Shown: positions 32,762 through 41,597, numbered from the stretch's first letter. The stretch is 44,869 bases of DNA from Ardenticatenales bacterium (GCA_020634795.1 JACKAZ010000016.1:1-44869), one strand, 5' to 3'. The notes: generated from the sequence alone by a model not told the origin. Translations and numbers: made by a program.

Positions 32762-32832
32762 GCTCCAGTAGCTCAAGGGAAGAGCGCGAATCTCCTAAAT
32801 TCGGCGTCCGGGTTCGAGTCCCGGCTGGAGCC
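32762..32832 (+). tRNA. tRNA-Arg (anticodon CCT)
   Basis: Full cloverleaf: acceptor GCTCCAG/CTGGAGC, D arm GCTC/GAGC, anticodon stem CGAAT/ATTCG with loop CTCCTAA (anticodon CCT at 32794-32796, codon AGG), 4-base variable region, T arm CCGGG/CCCGG with loop TTCGAGT. The discriminator is C, unusual for tRNA-Arg, and CCA is not fully encoded after the 7-bp acceptor, so it must be added. Confidence 0.93.
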
Positions 32833-32931
32833 ATCAGCGTTCAACCGTTCGAGCGTTCAAGCCCCATTGAGACAACCCACTGACAAGGACGCACCGCCAT
32901 CGGGATCGAGACCGAGGTAGAAAGAGAAGAG

Positions 32932-33228
32932 ATGAGAAGCCTGTTCAAGAATGTCGCCAACGAGTTGATTCAACAGCTCACGCCGGAAGATTTGAAGGAG
33001 ATCATGGACAGTACAGTCGTGACGGTTCTGGGGAATATGGAACCGGAGCAACGGCTGGCCTTTTCCCAAGAGATCGTCACCAAGGCGTTCACGGAGATCA
33101 TCGAAAGTTTGTCGCCCGAGCAGCGGTTGGAATTCATGAAAACGCTGCTGCCCACGATTCTGACCGAGCTTCCCTTCGACGCGCTAACCGAGGTCGAACT
33201 GATTCAGATGTTGACCGGCCGCGACTAG
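32932..33228 (+). CDS. Small all-helical protein with internal repeats, unknown function
   Basis: 98 residues, acidic, no membrane segment. Three related helical units of about 22-25 residues: LTPEDLKEIMDSTVVTVLGN, EPEQRLAFSQEIVTKAFTEI and SPEQRLEFMKTLLPTILTEL, then a shorter LTEVELIQML. It begins about 100 bases after the tRNA, perhaps on the same transcript, and ends with a strong terminator. The frame has even codon use like its neighbours, so it is taken as real. No family recognised. Confidence 0.75.
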   Translation: MRSLFKNVANELIQQLTPEDLKEIMDSTVVTVLGNMEPEQRLAFSQEIVTKAFTEIIESLSPEQRLEFMKTLLPTILTELPFDALTEVELIQMLTGRD

Positions 33229-33249
33229 CCTCCACGCGACCCAAAGAAA

Positions 33250-33289
33250 AACGGAGCGGGACAAGGAATCTACCTTGCCCCGCTCCGTT
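33250..33289. terminator. Bidirectional terminator
   Basis: A 17-bp stem: 33250-33266 (starts AACGGAGCGGG) with 33273-33289 (ends CCCGCTCCGTT), one G-U pair, six-base loop. Ts follow on plus (GCGTTTT) and on minus (TTTTCTTT). It serves the 98-residue gene and the xseAB transcript. Confidence 0.88.
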
Positions 33290-33401
33290 GCGTTTTGCGC
33301 GGCCCCACAGCGCCCTGCGGCGTCAGCGGGCAATGCAATCTACCGTGCTGTGGCGCCCCGCGCCGCCAGCCGCTGGCATGCCGCGCCCCGTACAACGGCT
33401 A

Positions 33402-33629
33402 CTAAAAGTCGAAGGGAAGTCTGCTGATCGACCCGTCTTCTTCGTCCTGTAACTGGCTGATTCGCAGCTCCGCGTTGTCCAACATCTCGCCACATTGTTG
33501 GGCCAAGCGATGGCCCCGCTCGTAGAGCGTCAACGCCTCTTCCAACGAGATATCGCCGCTCTCCAACGCGGCCACGACCGCCTCCAGTTCGCCGTAAGCG
33601 GCCTCGAATGTGATTTCGCTCTCGCTCAT
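33402..33629 (-). CDS. xseB: Exodeoxyribonuclease VII small subunit
   Basis: 75 residues from ATG 33629 with AAGGAGCAAGG before it; a longer frame enters xseA and is rejected. Typical XseB pattern: TFEAAYGELEAVVAALESGDISLEEALTLYERGHRLAQQC. It pairs with XseA to degrade single-stranded DNA. It starts 10 bases after the xseA stop, a standard xseAB operon. Confidence 0.96.
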   Translation of the reverse strand: MSESEITFEAAYGELEAVVAALESGDISLEEALTLYERGHRLAQQCGEMLDNAELRISQLQDEEDGSISRLPFDF

Positions 33630-33639
33630 CCTTGCTCCT

Positions 33640-34836
33640 TTACAGTTCCCGCTCGACCGTCCGCACGCGCCACGCCCCGTCGTGCAGCCGCAGCCGCAAC
33701 AGTGCGCCCTCGGCGACTGACGTCGCATTTTGCACCCGTTCGCCCGCCTCGTTGGTGACAACCGCGTACCCCCGATTGAGGATGGCGGTGGGGTTCAGGT
33801 TGCTGAGTCGTGCCTCTAGGGTGGCGACCGCCGCCCGCCGTCGCGCAACCTGATGCTCCGCCCTGCTCTGGAGCCGCTGCTCGGCATAGTCCAGCGATTG
33901 GCGCCGGTTGCGTAAGCGGTTTTGGGGCGACAGTCGTTCTAACGCCCGCCGTTCCGATGCCAACCGCTGCCGCGCCGCCGTCATTTCGCTGTTCATCGCC
34001 AGTGCCAAGCGCCCGTGCAGTTCGCGCAGCCCGTCACGCAGCGTTGCCGCATCGGGCACGGCCAGTTCGGCGGCGGCGCTGGGTGTGGGTGCCCGTTGGT
34101 CTGCCACATAGTCCGCGATCGTCGTATCGACTTCGTGTCCCACCCCGCAGATCAGCGGGATCGTACAGGCGTAGATCGCGCGGGCGACCGCTTCGTCGTT
34201 GAACGCCCACAGATCTTCGATCGAGCCGCCGCCGCGTGCGACGATCACCAGATCGACCGCCACCGCATCAAACCGCTTGATCGCCCGCACAATGCTGGCA
34301 GGCGCGCTGGCCCCCTGCACCAAGGTCGGGCTGAGCAGCACTTCAACCAAGGGCTGGCGGCGGCGCAGCACGTTGAGAATGTCCTGCAATGCGGCGGCGG
34401 TGGGCGAGGTCACGATGCCAATGCGACGCGGGAAGAGGGGTAAGGCACGCTTATGCGCGACATCAAACAACCCCTCCGCCGCCAGTGCCCGCTTCAGCCG
34501 CTCGAACCGTTCGAAAAGCGCCCCCATGCCCAGCGGCTGCATCTCTTGCACATAGAATTGCAATTGGCCCCGTGCTTCGTACAACGAAAAGTAGCCCGCC
34601 GCCACGATTGCATCCCCATCACGCGGCAGCGTCACGAGCCGTTCAGCACTGGCCCGCCACATCACGCAGCGGATTTCGGCCTCGTCATCTTTCAGCGTGA
34701 AATAGCAGTGGCCGGAGCGCGCCTGCGTCCAGTTCGAGACCTCGCCCGTCACCCACAGATCCGAAAGCAGCGGGTCATCGCTGATGAGCGTGCTCAGGTA
34801 GCGGTTGATTTCACTGACGGTATGAGGCGGGTCCAT
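33640..34836 (-). CDS. xseA: Exodeoxyribonuclease VII large subunit
   Basis: 398 residues. N-terminal OB-fold (VSEINRYLSTLISDDPLLSDLWVTGEVSNW, GHCYFTLKDDEAEIRCVMW), central catalytic domain (RRIGIVTSPTAAALQDILNVLRRR, ARGGGSIEDLWAFNDE, GVGHEVDTTIADYVAD, RAPTPSAAAE), coiled-coil (about 260-345), and C-terminal NRGYAVVTN. It is about 50 residues shorter than E. coli XseA, mostly in the coiled coil. No clear ribosome site is seen before the ATG. Confidence 0.96.
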   Translation of the reverse strand: MDPPHTVSEINRYLSTLISDDPLLSDLWVTGEVSNWTQARSGHCYFTLKDDEAEIRCVMWRASAERLVTLPRDGDAIVAAGYFSLYEARGQLQFYVQEMQPLGMGALFERFERLKRALAAEGLFDVAHKRALPLFPRRIGIVTSPTAAALQDILNVLRRRQPLVEVLLSPTLVQGASAPASIVRAIKRFDAVAVDLVIVARGGGSIEDLWAFNDEAVARAIYACTIPLICGVGHEVDTTIADYVADQRAPTPSAAAELAVPDAATLRDGLRELHGRLALAMNSEMTAARQRLASERRALERLSPQNRLRNRRQSLDYAEQRLQSRAEHQVARRRAAVATLEARLSNLNPTAILNRGYAVVTNEAGERVQNATSVAEGALLRLRLHDGAWRVRTVEREL

Positions 34837-34955
34837 GGGCGGTTGTCACCGAAGTGGGTGGGAGAAGGGTGGCGTTTTGAAAGGCGAAGCTCCGCATAAG
34901 GTCGAGATTGGACCTCCGGGCGGTTGGTGCGTATCGTACTAACGCACTGCCGTTA

Positions 34956-34990
34956 TGCGTTCTGCGTTCTGCGTTCTGCGTAGTGCGTGG
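34956..34990. repeat. Heptamer tandem repeat TGCGTTC
   Basis: Three exact TGCGTTC units, then TGCGTAG and TGCGTGG, ending one base before the stop of the gene at 34992. Confidence 0.8.
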
Positions 34991-34991
34991 C

Positions 34992-36119
34992 TCACGGCTG
35001 CAGAATCATATTCCCCCAATGGGGCGGCGTGGGATAGGGCAGCCGCGTTGACGTGGACATCTGGGTCTCTTGTTCTGGCGGTGAGGGTTTCGGCGTATCG
35101 TCGTCGGAGAGCGCGATGGCGTAGCCAAAGTAGGCCCCCGCTTGGGGAACCACGCCGATCCGCGCCCACGGAACGCTGAACTCCATCGCGTAGCCGTCCT
35201 CGGTTCGTTGCGCGGCGAGCTGCATTTCGTTGGCAAAGTTGGTGGTGGCGGGCGTCCAGACACGGGCTGCGGGCGATCGATCCTCAAAATTACCCGGCGT
35301 CACCACGCCTTGCAAATCGTCGCCGTTGTACTGCGCCACGTCAAAGTCGCCCTCCAGGTCGCGGTCGATGAAGAACTCAATGGAATCGCCCTTGTAGTAC
35401 TCCTCGTCCTGCGCGTCTTGGACGAGCACATCATCGGTGACGCGCACGGCGAAGATCAGCGCATCGTCGTTCCACGTCGCGGCCACTTGGCCGGAGAGAT
35501 CTTCGTTGCCGTTCCAATTTTCAGAGCGGTAGAGCACATTGGCAATCGGTGCCCATGTGGCTGGCCCCCACTCCGACAGATCGCCGTCGATGGCCACTTC
35601 AAGCCCTTGCACCACCAGCAGATCGGGGCCGTTGTCGACCCGTATCTGGCTGGGCGGTTCCAGCACCCTCTTCGGTGTGGGCGATGCAAGCACCACTTCG
35701 GTCGCTGCGGGCGCACTTTCGACTTGTTCCTCCGGCAGTTCGCCGATCTCCCCCTCACATTCGATCAATTGCACCCCGCCCCGCGACCATGTGGACGACC
35801 ACCCTTCCTGCCCCGACTCGGTGCGGATCCGCAGCCACGGCGTATCGCCATTGCGTGCCGACGCCTCCAGCCGCTGCCCCACGCTGAGCGTGGTAAGGAT
35901 CTCGTATTCGACCGTCGGCCCCGTGCGCAGGTGGACATCACTGCGCACCACGCAAGTTAATGGCCCTGCGCTCGGCCCTGCGGTGGGATCGCCCTGCGTG
36001 GCAAGGGATTGGGCGTTCAATTTGCTGTAGATCAAAAAGCCCTCTATCGCGATGCCCGCGATCAACCCCAAAAGAAGCAGCGTGCGAAAGCCACCGTGTT
36101 GCCTCAAAAAGCCTTCCAT
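34992..36119 (-). CDS. Membrane-anchored SH3b plus CBM9-like domain protein
   Basis: 375 residues. A basic N-terminus and one hydrophobic segment (about 13-31) anchor it, with the rest outside. Residues about 55-120 form a bacterial SH3 domain (VHLRTGPTVEYEILTTLSVGQRLEASARNGD, WLRIRTESGQEGW). A Pro/Glu-rich linker follows, then from about 170 a CBM9-like sandwich (VAIDGDLSEWGPATWAPI, QVAATWNDDALIFAVRVTDD, GDSIEFFIDRD, AMEFSVPWARIG), as in family-9 carbohydrate-binding domains. Likely binds wall or extracellular glycan. GGAGGAGAGG precedes the ATG. The ATP-grasp gene ends 25 bases upstream, so both form one operon. Confidence 0.85.
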   Translation of the reverse strand: MEGFLRQHGGFRTLLLLGLIAGIAIEGFLIYSKLNAQSLATQGDPTAGPSAGPLTCVVRSDVHLRTGPTVEYEILTTLSVGQRLEASARNGDTPWLRIRTESGQEGWSSTWSRGGVQLIECEGEIGELPEEQVESAPAATEVVLASPTPKRVLEPPSQIRVDNGPDLLVVQGLEVAIDGDLSEWGPATWAPIANVLYRSENWNGNEDLSGQVAATWNDDALIFAVRVTDDVLVQDAQDEEYYKGDSIEFFIDRDLEGDFDVAQYNGDDLQGVVTPGNFEDRSPAARVWTPATTNFANEMQLAAQRTEDGYAMEFSVPWARIGVVPQAGAYFGYAIALSDDDTPKPSPPEQETQMSTSTRLPYPTPPHWGNMILQP

Positions 36120-36144
36120 TCCCCCTCTCCTCCGATCTACGCGA

Positions 36145-37353
36145 CTAACTCGTGGGCTTGTCGGGCGCTGGCAGCGAGGTCATAAAGTCGTGCGCGAATC
36201 GCTGGATAGTTTGGTAGACCAACGTTTGTACACGCTCATGAGACGGATCGGCCAAGATCAGCCCGGCGTGGTGCTCTTTGTGCAAACGCCATACAATTTC
36301 AGGCCAATCATAGGCCGAGGTCTCGGGCCATGTCTGTCGGGCGAGAGAAATGACGGTCGCCGCATAGTCGGTGCGGCTGTCGGGCAACTGGTACGGCTCG
36401 TCACGCAGGGCGGCCACTTCCAGCCGCGCCCATTCTCGCCACAGATTCACGCCCGTGGCCGCTTCCACCATGATGTCGATGTTGGCGCCCCCAACGCGAG
36501 AGGCCGTTTCAAGGAAATAAAAGTCCCCGCTCTGGTCGTGCTTAATGAATTCGGTGTGGGTCACACCATGCACCAAGCCCAGTGCCTGAAGCAATTCGCG
36601 GTTCAGGCGGCGCAACGTACGTTCGTCTTCGCTCCCCCGCGCCACCGTGATGGTTGAAAAGATGCCTCCCTCTTGCATCACATCGAGCGGAGGGGCGGCA
36701 TAGACATGACACTCGGCGAACAGAATCTCCCGCTCCCACACGATGGCGTCGACGTGGTAAACGCGGCCGGGGACATATTTCTCTAGAACGTAATAACTTT
36801 GGCGGTCACCCATCATCTCCAGCGCGGGCCACAGTTCGTCGGCGTGGTGGATGCGCTTGATGCCGACCGCCGACGCTTCGGAGCGGGGTTTCAGCACCCA
36901 CGGCGGCGGGACCCGTGCCATCCATGCCGCCAATGCGTCGTAGTTGAGGACATGAACGAACTCAGGCACCAAAATTCGTTCATCGCGCGCTTTTACCCGC
37001 ATCGCCAGCTTGTCGCGGAAGTAGCGTGCCGTTGTTTCGCCCATGCCCGAGATGCGTAGATGTTCGCGCACTGCGGCCACCGTCTCCACATCGAAGTCGT
37101 CGAGCGGCAGGATCAGGTCGATCTGATGGCTGCGGGCCAAGTAGCTGACGGCGTGAATCACATCCGGTCCCAGATCGAGTGACGGCATCAGGAAACGGTC
37201 ATCGATACTCTCCATCGGCCACGGCCCGTCGGCCAGCTCTTCCAATGTCAGAAGCAAGACGGTGCAGCCACAGCGCTTCAACTCACGCAGCAACTCTTCG
37301 CCCTTTTGATAGCTGGCGAAGCAAAGAACCGTCGGTGTCGTCAGTTCAGACAT
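36145..37353 (-). CDS. ATP-grasp domain carboxylate-amine ligase-like protein
   Basis: 402 residues from ATG 37353 (AAGGAGTGG upstream). Pre-ATP-grasp Rossmann part (VLCFASYQKGEELLRELKRCG ... IDLILPLDDFDVETVAAVREHL), then the ATP-grasp fold: YFRDKLAMRVKARD, WVLKPRSEASAVGIKRI, YVLEKYVPGRVYHVDAIV and metal-binding FYFLETASRVGGANIDIMVE. This is the PurT/biotin-carboxylase-like group that joins a carboxylate to an amine with ATP. The substrate is unknown; such stand-alone enzymes often make dipeptides or modify peptides. It is upstream of the SH3-CBM9 gene. Confidence 0.85.
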   Translation of the reverse strand: MSELTTPTVLCFASYQKGEELLRELKRCGCTVLLLTLEELADGPWPMESIDDRFLMPSLDLGPDVIHAVSYLARSHQIDLILPLDDFDVETVAAVREHLRISGMGETTARYFRDKLAMRVKARDERILVPEFVHVLNYDALAAWMARVPPPWVLKPRSEASAVGIKRIHHADELWPALEMMGDRQSYYVLEKYVPGRVYHVDAIVWEREILFAECHVYAAPPLDVMQEGGIFSTITVARGSEDERTLRRLNRELLQALGLVHGVTHTEFIKHDQSGDFYFLETASRVGGANIDIMVEAATGVNLWREWARLEVAALRDEPYQLPDSRTDYAATVISLARQTWPETSAYDWPEIVWRLHKEHHAGLILADPSHERVQTLVYQTIQRFAHDFMTSLPAPDKPTS

Positions 37354-37521
37354 CGCCCCACTCCTTCTGTCTTGCAATTACGCCCTCTGGTAAAAATTGG
37401 CGCACCGTTTTCTGAACAGTGGCCACGACCACGGTGTGGAGAATGGAAAATAGAGAAGGGAGAGGTCGCTGGTTCACAGAGTTGCATGGTGCCCTCATCC
37501 GTGGAATGTCTCGCACCCTTT

Positions 37522-37917
37522 TCATTCCGCCCGATGCCCGTCTGCGCCTGCGGCCTCGGCCATCAGGCCGTCCACGATCGCTTCGGCAGTGCCGAGGTTG
37601 CTGGCCATGGGGATACTGTGCACGTCGCAGATTCGCATCAGGGCCGAGACGTCTGGCTCGTGCGGTTGCGCGGTGAGCGGGTCACGGAAGAAGATCAGCG
37701 CCCGCACCTCGCCACGCACAATCCGCGCGCCGATGAGGATATCGCCCCCATCCGGCCCGTGTGTCACCAGTTCAACATCCAGATCCAGTTCCGCACGCAG
37801 CCTTTCGCCCGTGCCTCGGGTGGCGACGGTCGCTTCCCCCTGAAAAAAGTCGAGATGCTTCCGGACGAAATAGGTCAGGTCATCTTTCTTATTGTCGTGC
37901 GCGATGAGGGCGATCAT
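37522..37917 (-). CDS. mgsA: Methylglyoxal synthase
   Basis: 131 residues. Converts dihydroxyacetone phosphate to methylglyoxal and phosphate, a glycolytic overflow bypass. Seen: IALIAHDNKKDDL at the start, ATRGTGERL phosphate site, the GPDGGDILIGA active-site block with catalytic Asp (family GPLGGDQQIGA; here QQ is replaced by IL), FFRDPLTAQPHEPDVSALMRICDV and SNLGTAE. The changed GGD-IL residues are uncommon but keep the aspartate. Confidence 0.92.
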   Translation of the reverse strand: MIALIAHDNKKDDLTYFVRKHLDFFQGEATVATRGTGERLRAELDLDVELVTHGPDGGDILIGARIVRGEVRALIFFRDPLTAQPHEPDVSALMRICDVHSIPMASNLGTAEAIVDGLMAEAAGADGHRAE

Positions 37918-38047
37918 GATGGGCGGTTTTTCTCTACTTTTCGATGGGTTGGCGCTGGCTCACGCCAAAGCGCGGGGAACGCCAGCTGTTCAGCGCCAAG
38001 ACGATATGGCCCACAAGCCTAACAGCTTTTGCCCGATTGCGCTATTT

Positions 38048-39370
38048 CTATGGGGCAGCCACGGCAAGACGGTAGAGCCTACCGTCGCCGAAGTCGGTCA
38101 GATAAAGTTCGCCCGCCTCATCCTCGCCAAAGCTGCTGATCTGGATCTCTGTTTCCAAAAGCACGGTCGCTTGGCTGCCTTCCGGCGCGTCGCTGGCCAC
38201 CGCCCAAATCGTCCCCTGACAAAAGTCGCCGAAGATATAGCCGCCCGCCATTGCGGGCCATGCACGGCCGCGATAGACGTAGCCGCCCGTCACGGAGCAA
38301 CCTTCATCGTGGGAATACTGGGTCACGGGCAACTGGTAGCCGCTCGAATCGCAACCCTCACTTTGGAAGCAATCAGCGGCTTCCAAGATCGGCCAACCGT
38401 AGTTGATGGCCGCTTGATCGCTGGGGGCACGATCGATCTCCTCCCAAAGGCCCTGACCGACATCGCCAATCCACAGCTCGCCCGTCAGCCGATCAAAACT
38501 GAAGCGCCAGGGGTTGCGCAGCCCGAACGCCCACCCTTCCGCCACCCCGCCCTCGCCATCGGCAAAGGGGTTGCTGGATGGCACGCTGTAGCCGCGCTCG
38601 CCACTCACATCGATGCGGAGCAGGGTGCCGAGCAGGGTCATATAATTCTGCGCGTTCTCGTAGACATCGCCCGCCCCGCCCCCATCCCCCATGCCGATCC
38701 ACAAATAGCCATCGGGGCCGAACTGAAGTTGGCCGCCGTTGTGATTCGCGGCGGGCTGGTCGATGGTAAGCAGTGTTTCCCCGCTTTCGCTGTCGGCGAC
38801 ATTGGGATCGTCGCTGAGCCGATAGCGGGCTATCACCGTATCGCCGTCGTTGTCGGTGTAGTTGATGTAGAAGCGGTCGGGACGATCCGGCTCGAAGGCA
38901 AGGCCCAACAGCCCCTGTTCGTACGCGCCGGAAACGAGTCGGCTCACGTCGAGGAACGGAGGATCAAGCACGCTGCCCTCCGTCGTCACGATGCGAATCA
39001 GCCCGCCTTTTTCGATCACAAAGAGCCGCCCACTGCCATCATCGGCGCTCACCACGCCGATCGGCGCTGTAAAACCGTCGGCGACCGCCTCGAGCTGCAA
39101 GGTCAAGCCTGTGGCAGAAAACGTGGGGGTCGCGCTGGGGGGCGGCGTGACCGTGGGATCGACCGGTGCCACGTCCGTTGCGGCGGCGGTGGGCGGCATG
39201 GCCGTGGCGCTGCCCTCCGTCGTCGCGCTCGCCACGACCGTCGCCGTGGGGGCCGCGGCTGTCGCGCGGGGGGCCGGCGCGGTGGCCGTCGGTTCGGCGG
39301 TGCCCCCCGCATTGCAAGCGGCAAGGAGAAACGCGGTGAAGATACAGAGCAACGTCAAATTACGATGCAC
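38048..39370 (-). CDS. PQQ-dependent sugar dehydrogenase-like lipoprotein (GSDH/soluble aldose sugar dehydrogenase family)
   Basis: 440 residues. Signal peptide with lipobox LLAAC (Cys19), then a Thr/Ala/Pro-rich linker of about 65 residues, then a six-bladed beta-propeller of the GSDH family (PF07995). Seen: APIGVVSADDGSGRLFVIEKGG, QGLLGLAFEPD, NHNGGQLQFGPDGYLWIGMGDGG, GLRNPWRFSFDRLTGELWIGDVGQ, and YSHDEGCSVTGGYVYRG. Oxidises sugars or related alcohols outside the membrane with PQQ; substrate not defined. No PQQ biosynthesis genes are present here. Confidence 0.92.
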   Translation of the reverse strand: MHRNLTLLCIFTAFLLAACNAGGTAEPTATAPAPRATAAAPTATVVASATTEGSATAMPPTAAATDVAPVDPTVTPPPSATPTFSATGLTLQLEAVADGFTAPIGVVSADDGSGRLFVIEKGGLIRIVTTEGSVLDPPFLDVSRLVSGAYEQGLLGLAFEPDRPDRFYINYTDNDGDTVIARYRLSDDPNVADSESGETLLTIDQPAANHNGGQLQFGPDGYLWIGMGDGGGAGDVYENAQNYMTLLGTLLRIDVSGERGYSVPSSNPFADGEGGVAEGWAFGLRNPWRFSFDRLTGELWIGDVGQGLWEEIDRAPSDQAAINYGWPILEAADCFQSEGCDSSGYQLPVTQYSHDEGCSVTGGYVYRGRAWPAMAGGYIFGDFCQGTIWAVASDAPEGSQATVLLETEIQISSFGEDEAGELYLTDFGDGRLYRLAVAAP

Positions 39371-39661
39371 GTCGAACCCTTTCTCGTCCCATTAAACACC
39401 GTCGCGTGCCAAAAGCGACACGTTTGGTAACAGTAGCCAAAGGCCGAAACAGCGCAAAATTCGCGGTGAGCGATGAACCGAGCTGAGAGAGAGATAGCGA
39501 GGGCGAAGTGCAATGCCTTTCCCATGGGCTATCTTCGTGACGCATCGAAGGGGTCTGGCTTTTGACGCTTCTCATTTCGGCGGGCCTACTGTATGATTCT
39601 CGTGCCATTCGCGGGCCAATCGGCCTCCAGTAGATTACGCGACTCAAAGGAGAGTCTTTTC

Positions 39662-40594
39662 ATGCTACGCAATATCTTGTTGACGATGTCCCAGAGCGAA
39701 ATGCTACGCAAGGTGGCGACCGGCTTTCCGCCCGCCCGCATGGTCTCGCGCCGCTGGGTGGCGGGTGAACAACTGTCCGAGGCGCTTTCGGTGGTGGAGA
39801 GCTTACGGCAGGAGGGGCTGATGGCGACACTCGACTTCTTGGGCGAAAATACCAACAGTCGCGTCGAGGCCGATTTCTACACTGAGGAGATTATCCGGGC
39901 GCTCAATGCGCTGGCGGCGGCGGAGTTGACGCCGAACGTCTCGTTGAAGCTGACAGCGATGGGCTTTGACATCTCCGACGAGGTGGCAACGGCCAACCTG
40001 CGGCGTGTGCTGCAGGCCGCCCAACAGTACGACAACGCCTTCGTACGTATCGACATGGAATCGTCCGATTACATCGACCGCACCCTAGCGATCTACCGAC
40101 AGATGCGGGCGGAGGGTTTCAACCATACGGGGGTCGTGATTCAGAGTTATCTGTATCGGAGCGAGAAGGATGTGCTTGCGTTGATCGACCAAGGGGCGAA
40201 GGTGCGCTTGGTCAAGGGGGCCTACGACGAACCACCCCACCTAGCCTATCCGGAAAAGCGGGATGTGGATGCGAACTTCGTCCATTTGATGGAACTGCTG
40301 ATGAGCGCAGAGGCACGGCAGAAAGGGGTGTATGCGGCCATTGCGACCCACGACCCGAAGATGGTCGAGGTGACCAAGCTCTACGCCAACAGCCACGATG
40401 TGCCGCGCGACGCCTTTGAGTTCCAAATGCTTTACGGCATCTCCACCTCAATGCACCACCAGTTGGTGGCGGACGGTTATCGTTTCCGCGTCTATGTCCC
40501 CTATGGAACCCACTGGTACCCCTACTTTATGCGCCGCCTCGCTGAACGGCCCGCCAACGTCCTCTTCATCCTGCGCAGTCTAGCACGACGATAG
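39662..40594 (+). CDS. Proline dehydrogenase
   Basis: 310 residues, FAD-dependent, oxidises L-proline to pyrroline-5-carboxylate. Stand-alone PRODH of the PutA fold. Seen: SLKLTAMGFDISDE, FVRIDMESSDYIDRTL, VVIQSYLYRSEKDV, KVRLVKGAYDEP, IATHDPKMV, FEFQMLYGI and the end RVYVPYGTHWYPYFMRRLAERPANV with the substrate-binding arginines. ATG 39662 follows AAAGGAGAG; the frame extends to 39593 but without a ribosome site. TTCTCA-N17-TATGAT at 39569-39597 is a weak promoter. No P5C dehydrogenase is adjacent. Confidence 0.95.
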   Translation: MLRNILLTMSQSEMLRKVATGFPPARMVSRRWVAGEQLSEALSVVESLRQEGLMATLDFLGENTNSRVEADFYTEEIIRALNALAAAELTPNVSLKLTAMGFDISDEVATANLRRVLQAAQQYDNAFVRIDMESSDYIDRTLAIYRQMRAEGFNHTGVVIQSYLYRSEKDVLALIDQGAKVRLVKGAYDEPPHLAYPEKRDVDANFVHLMELLMSAEARQKGVYAAIATHDPKMVEVTKLYANSHDVPRDAFEFQMLYGISTSMHHQLVADGYRFRVYVPYGTHWYPYFMRRLAERPANVLFILRSLARR

Positions 40595-40786
40595 GAAGAG
40601 AAGAGACAGCTTTGCTCCTGCTGATACGTGCGCAAGCAGAGGAACCCCATCGTCAGCAACGAGCGAGCAGCGCTCCCCCGTGAATCCCTGTCAGCGGGAT
40701 CGCGCCACGGATCAGCAGGCGCAACTCTTTTGCAACGCGACATCCGCACGTACGCCTGATGTCAGCGCCAACGGTGGGACAGCAAC

Positions 40787-40821
40787 AAAGGACGCCGCCC
40801 CGCAAGATGGCGTCCTTTTTT
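40787..40821. terminator. Terminator after proline dehydrogenase
   Basis: AAAGGACGCC (40787-40796) pairs with GGCGTCCTTT (40809-40818), followed by more Ts on plus. A shorter T-run is present on minus for the converging gene at 40837. Confidence 0.88.
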
Positions 40822-40836
40822 ATCCCGCTCCCCTTG

Positions 40837-41511
40837 TTAGCGCGGCGCTTTCACCTCGAAGGCGCAGCCCGCCACGTAAAGATCGTTGACGAAGAACCAC
40901 GCGATCCATTGACCGGGTTCGTCGTGGAGCACCGTCTCTTGCAAATCGACGATGAAGGGGCCACGGGGGGCATCGAAAAACTCGGACGGGTAGTACACCC
41001 CGTCGACCCAGACGACGTAATGGACGAGATCGTGAGGTCGAAACTCACTCCGTTCCCACATCACGAAAATGTTGTCGTCATCCTTTCGCGGATCTCGGAA
41101 GGGCGCTGGCTTGCCTCCGTCCCCGCCGGAGAAACGGCAGCCCTCCAGCACGGGCTTGGGCCAGCCGAAGTCGATCACACGTGCTGACAGCCAGCCTGTT
41201 CTGCCTTCTGCATCCTCGACGGCGTACCACACATCGTCGCAGACGCGCCCGCGATCCGAGACTGAGATCGGTGCCCCTACTGCGATCCGTCGCTCGCCGC
41301 CCTCACCGAGATCGCAGGTGGGACGACTGTAGAACGGAATGGCTGAATCCATCCCCGTGGTTGTGGCCATGAGGGGGGGTGAAATGACCGCTTGATCCAT
41401 CAGCCCCCCTTGCGCGACCGCACCACGCACAAAAATCATCAAAAGTAGCGTAACAATCAGAAAAAAGACGATAGGTCGGATGTTCGATGAGCGAGCAAGC
41501 TTGGCAACCAT
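40837..41511 (-). CDS. Exported SH3-like protein, unknown function
   Basis: 224 residues from ATG 41511 (GGGAGAG upstream). N-terminal hydrophobic segment with a likely signal cleavage after ...RGAVAQ. Residues about 45-100 look like an SH3b domain (ERRIAVGAPISVSDRGRVCDDVWYAVEDAEGRTGWLSARVI). The C-terminal half (about 125-224) is rich in aromatic residues (MWERSEFRPHDLVHYVVWVDGVYYPSEFF; QWIAWFFVNDLYVAG) and is not recognised; it may be a small beta-sandwich. Expressed alone from the promoter at 41662. Confidence 0.8.
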   Translation of the reverse strand: MVAKLARSSNIRPIVFFLIVTLLLMIFVRGAVAQGGLMDQAVISPPLMATTTGMDSAIPFYSRPTCDLGEGGERRIAVGAPISVSDRGRVCDDVWYAVEDAEGRTGWLSARVIDFGWPKPVLEGCRFSGGDGGKPAPFRDPRKDDDNIFVMWERSEFRPHDLVHYVVWVDGVYYPSEFFDAPRGPFIVDLQETVLHDEPGQWIAWFFVNDLYVAGCAFEVKAPR

Positions 41512-41597
41512 GAGTTTCTCTCCCAAAGAAAGTCGACGCTGACGGTCAGCCCTTGACGACGCCTGACCACTTCTCCTTAATAAGCATAACAGACAAC

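Noticed and set aside
37892..39430. 512-codon plus-strand ORF opposite the PQQ dehydrogenase
   Set aside because: It is a shadow of a clear lipoprotein gene; its end is a low-complexity Gly/Arg stretch from the linker on the other strand.
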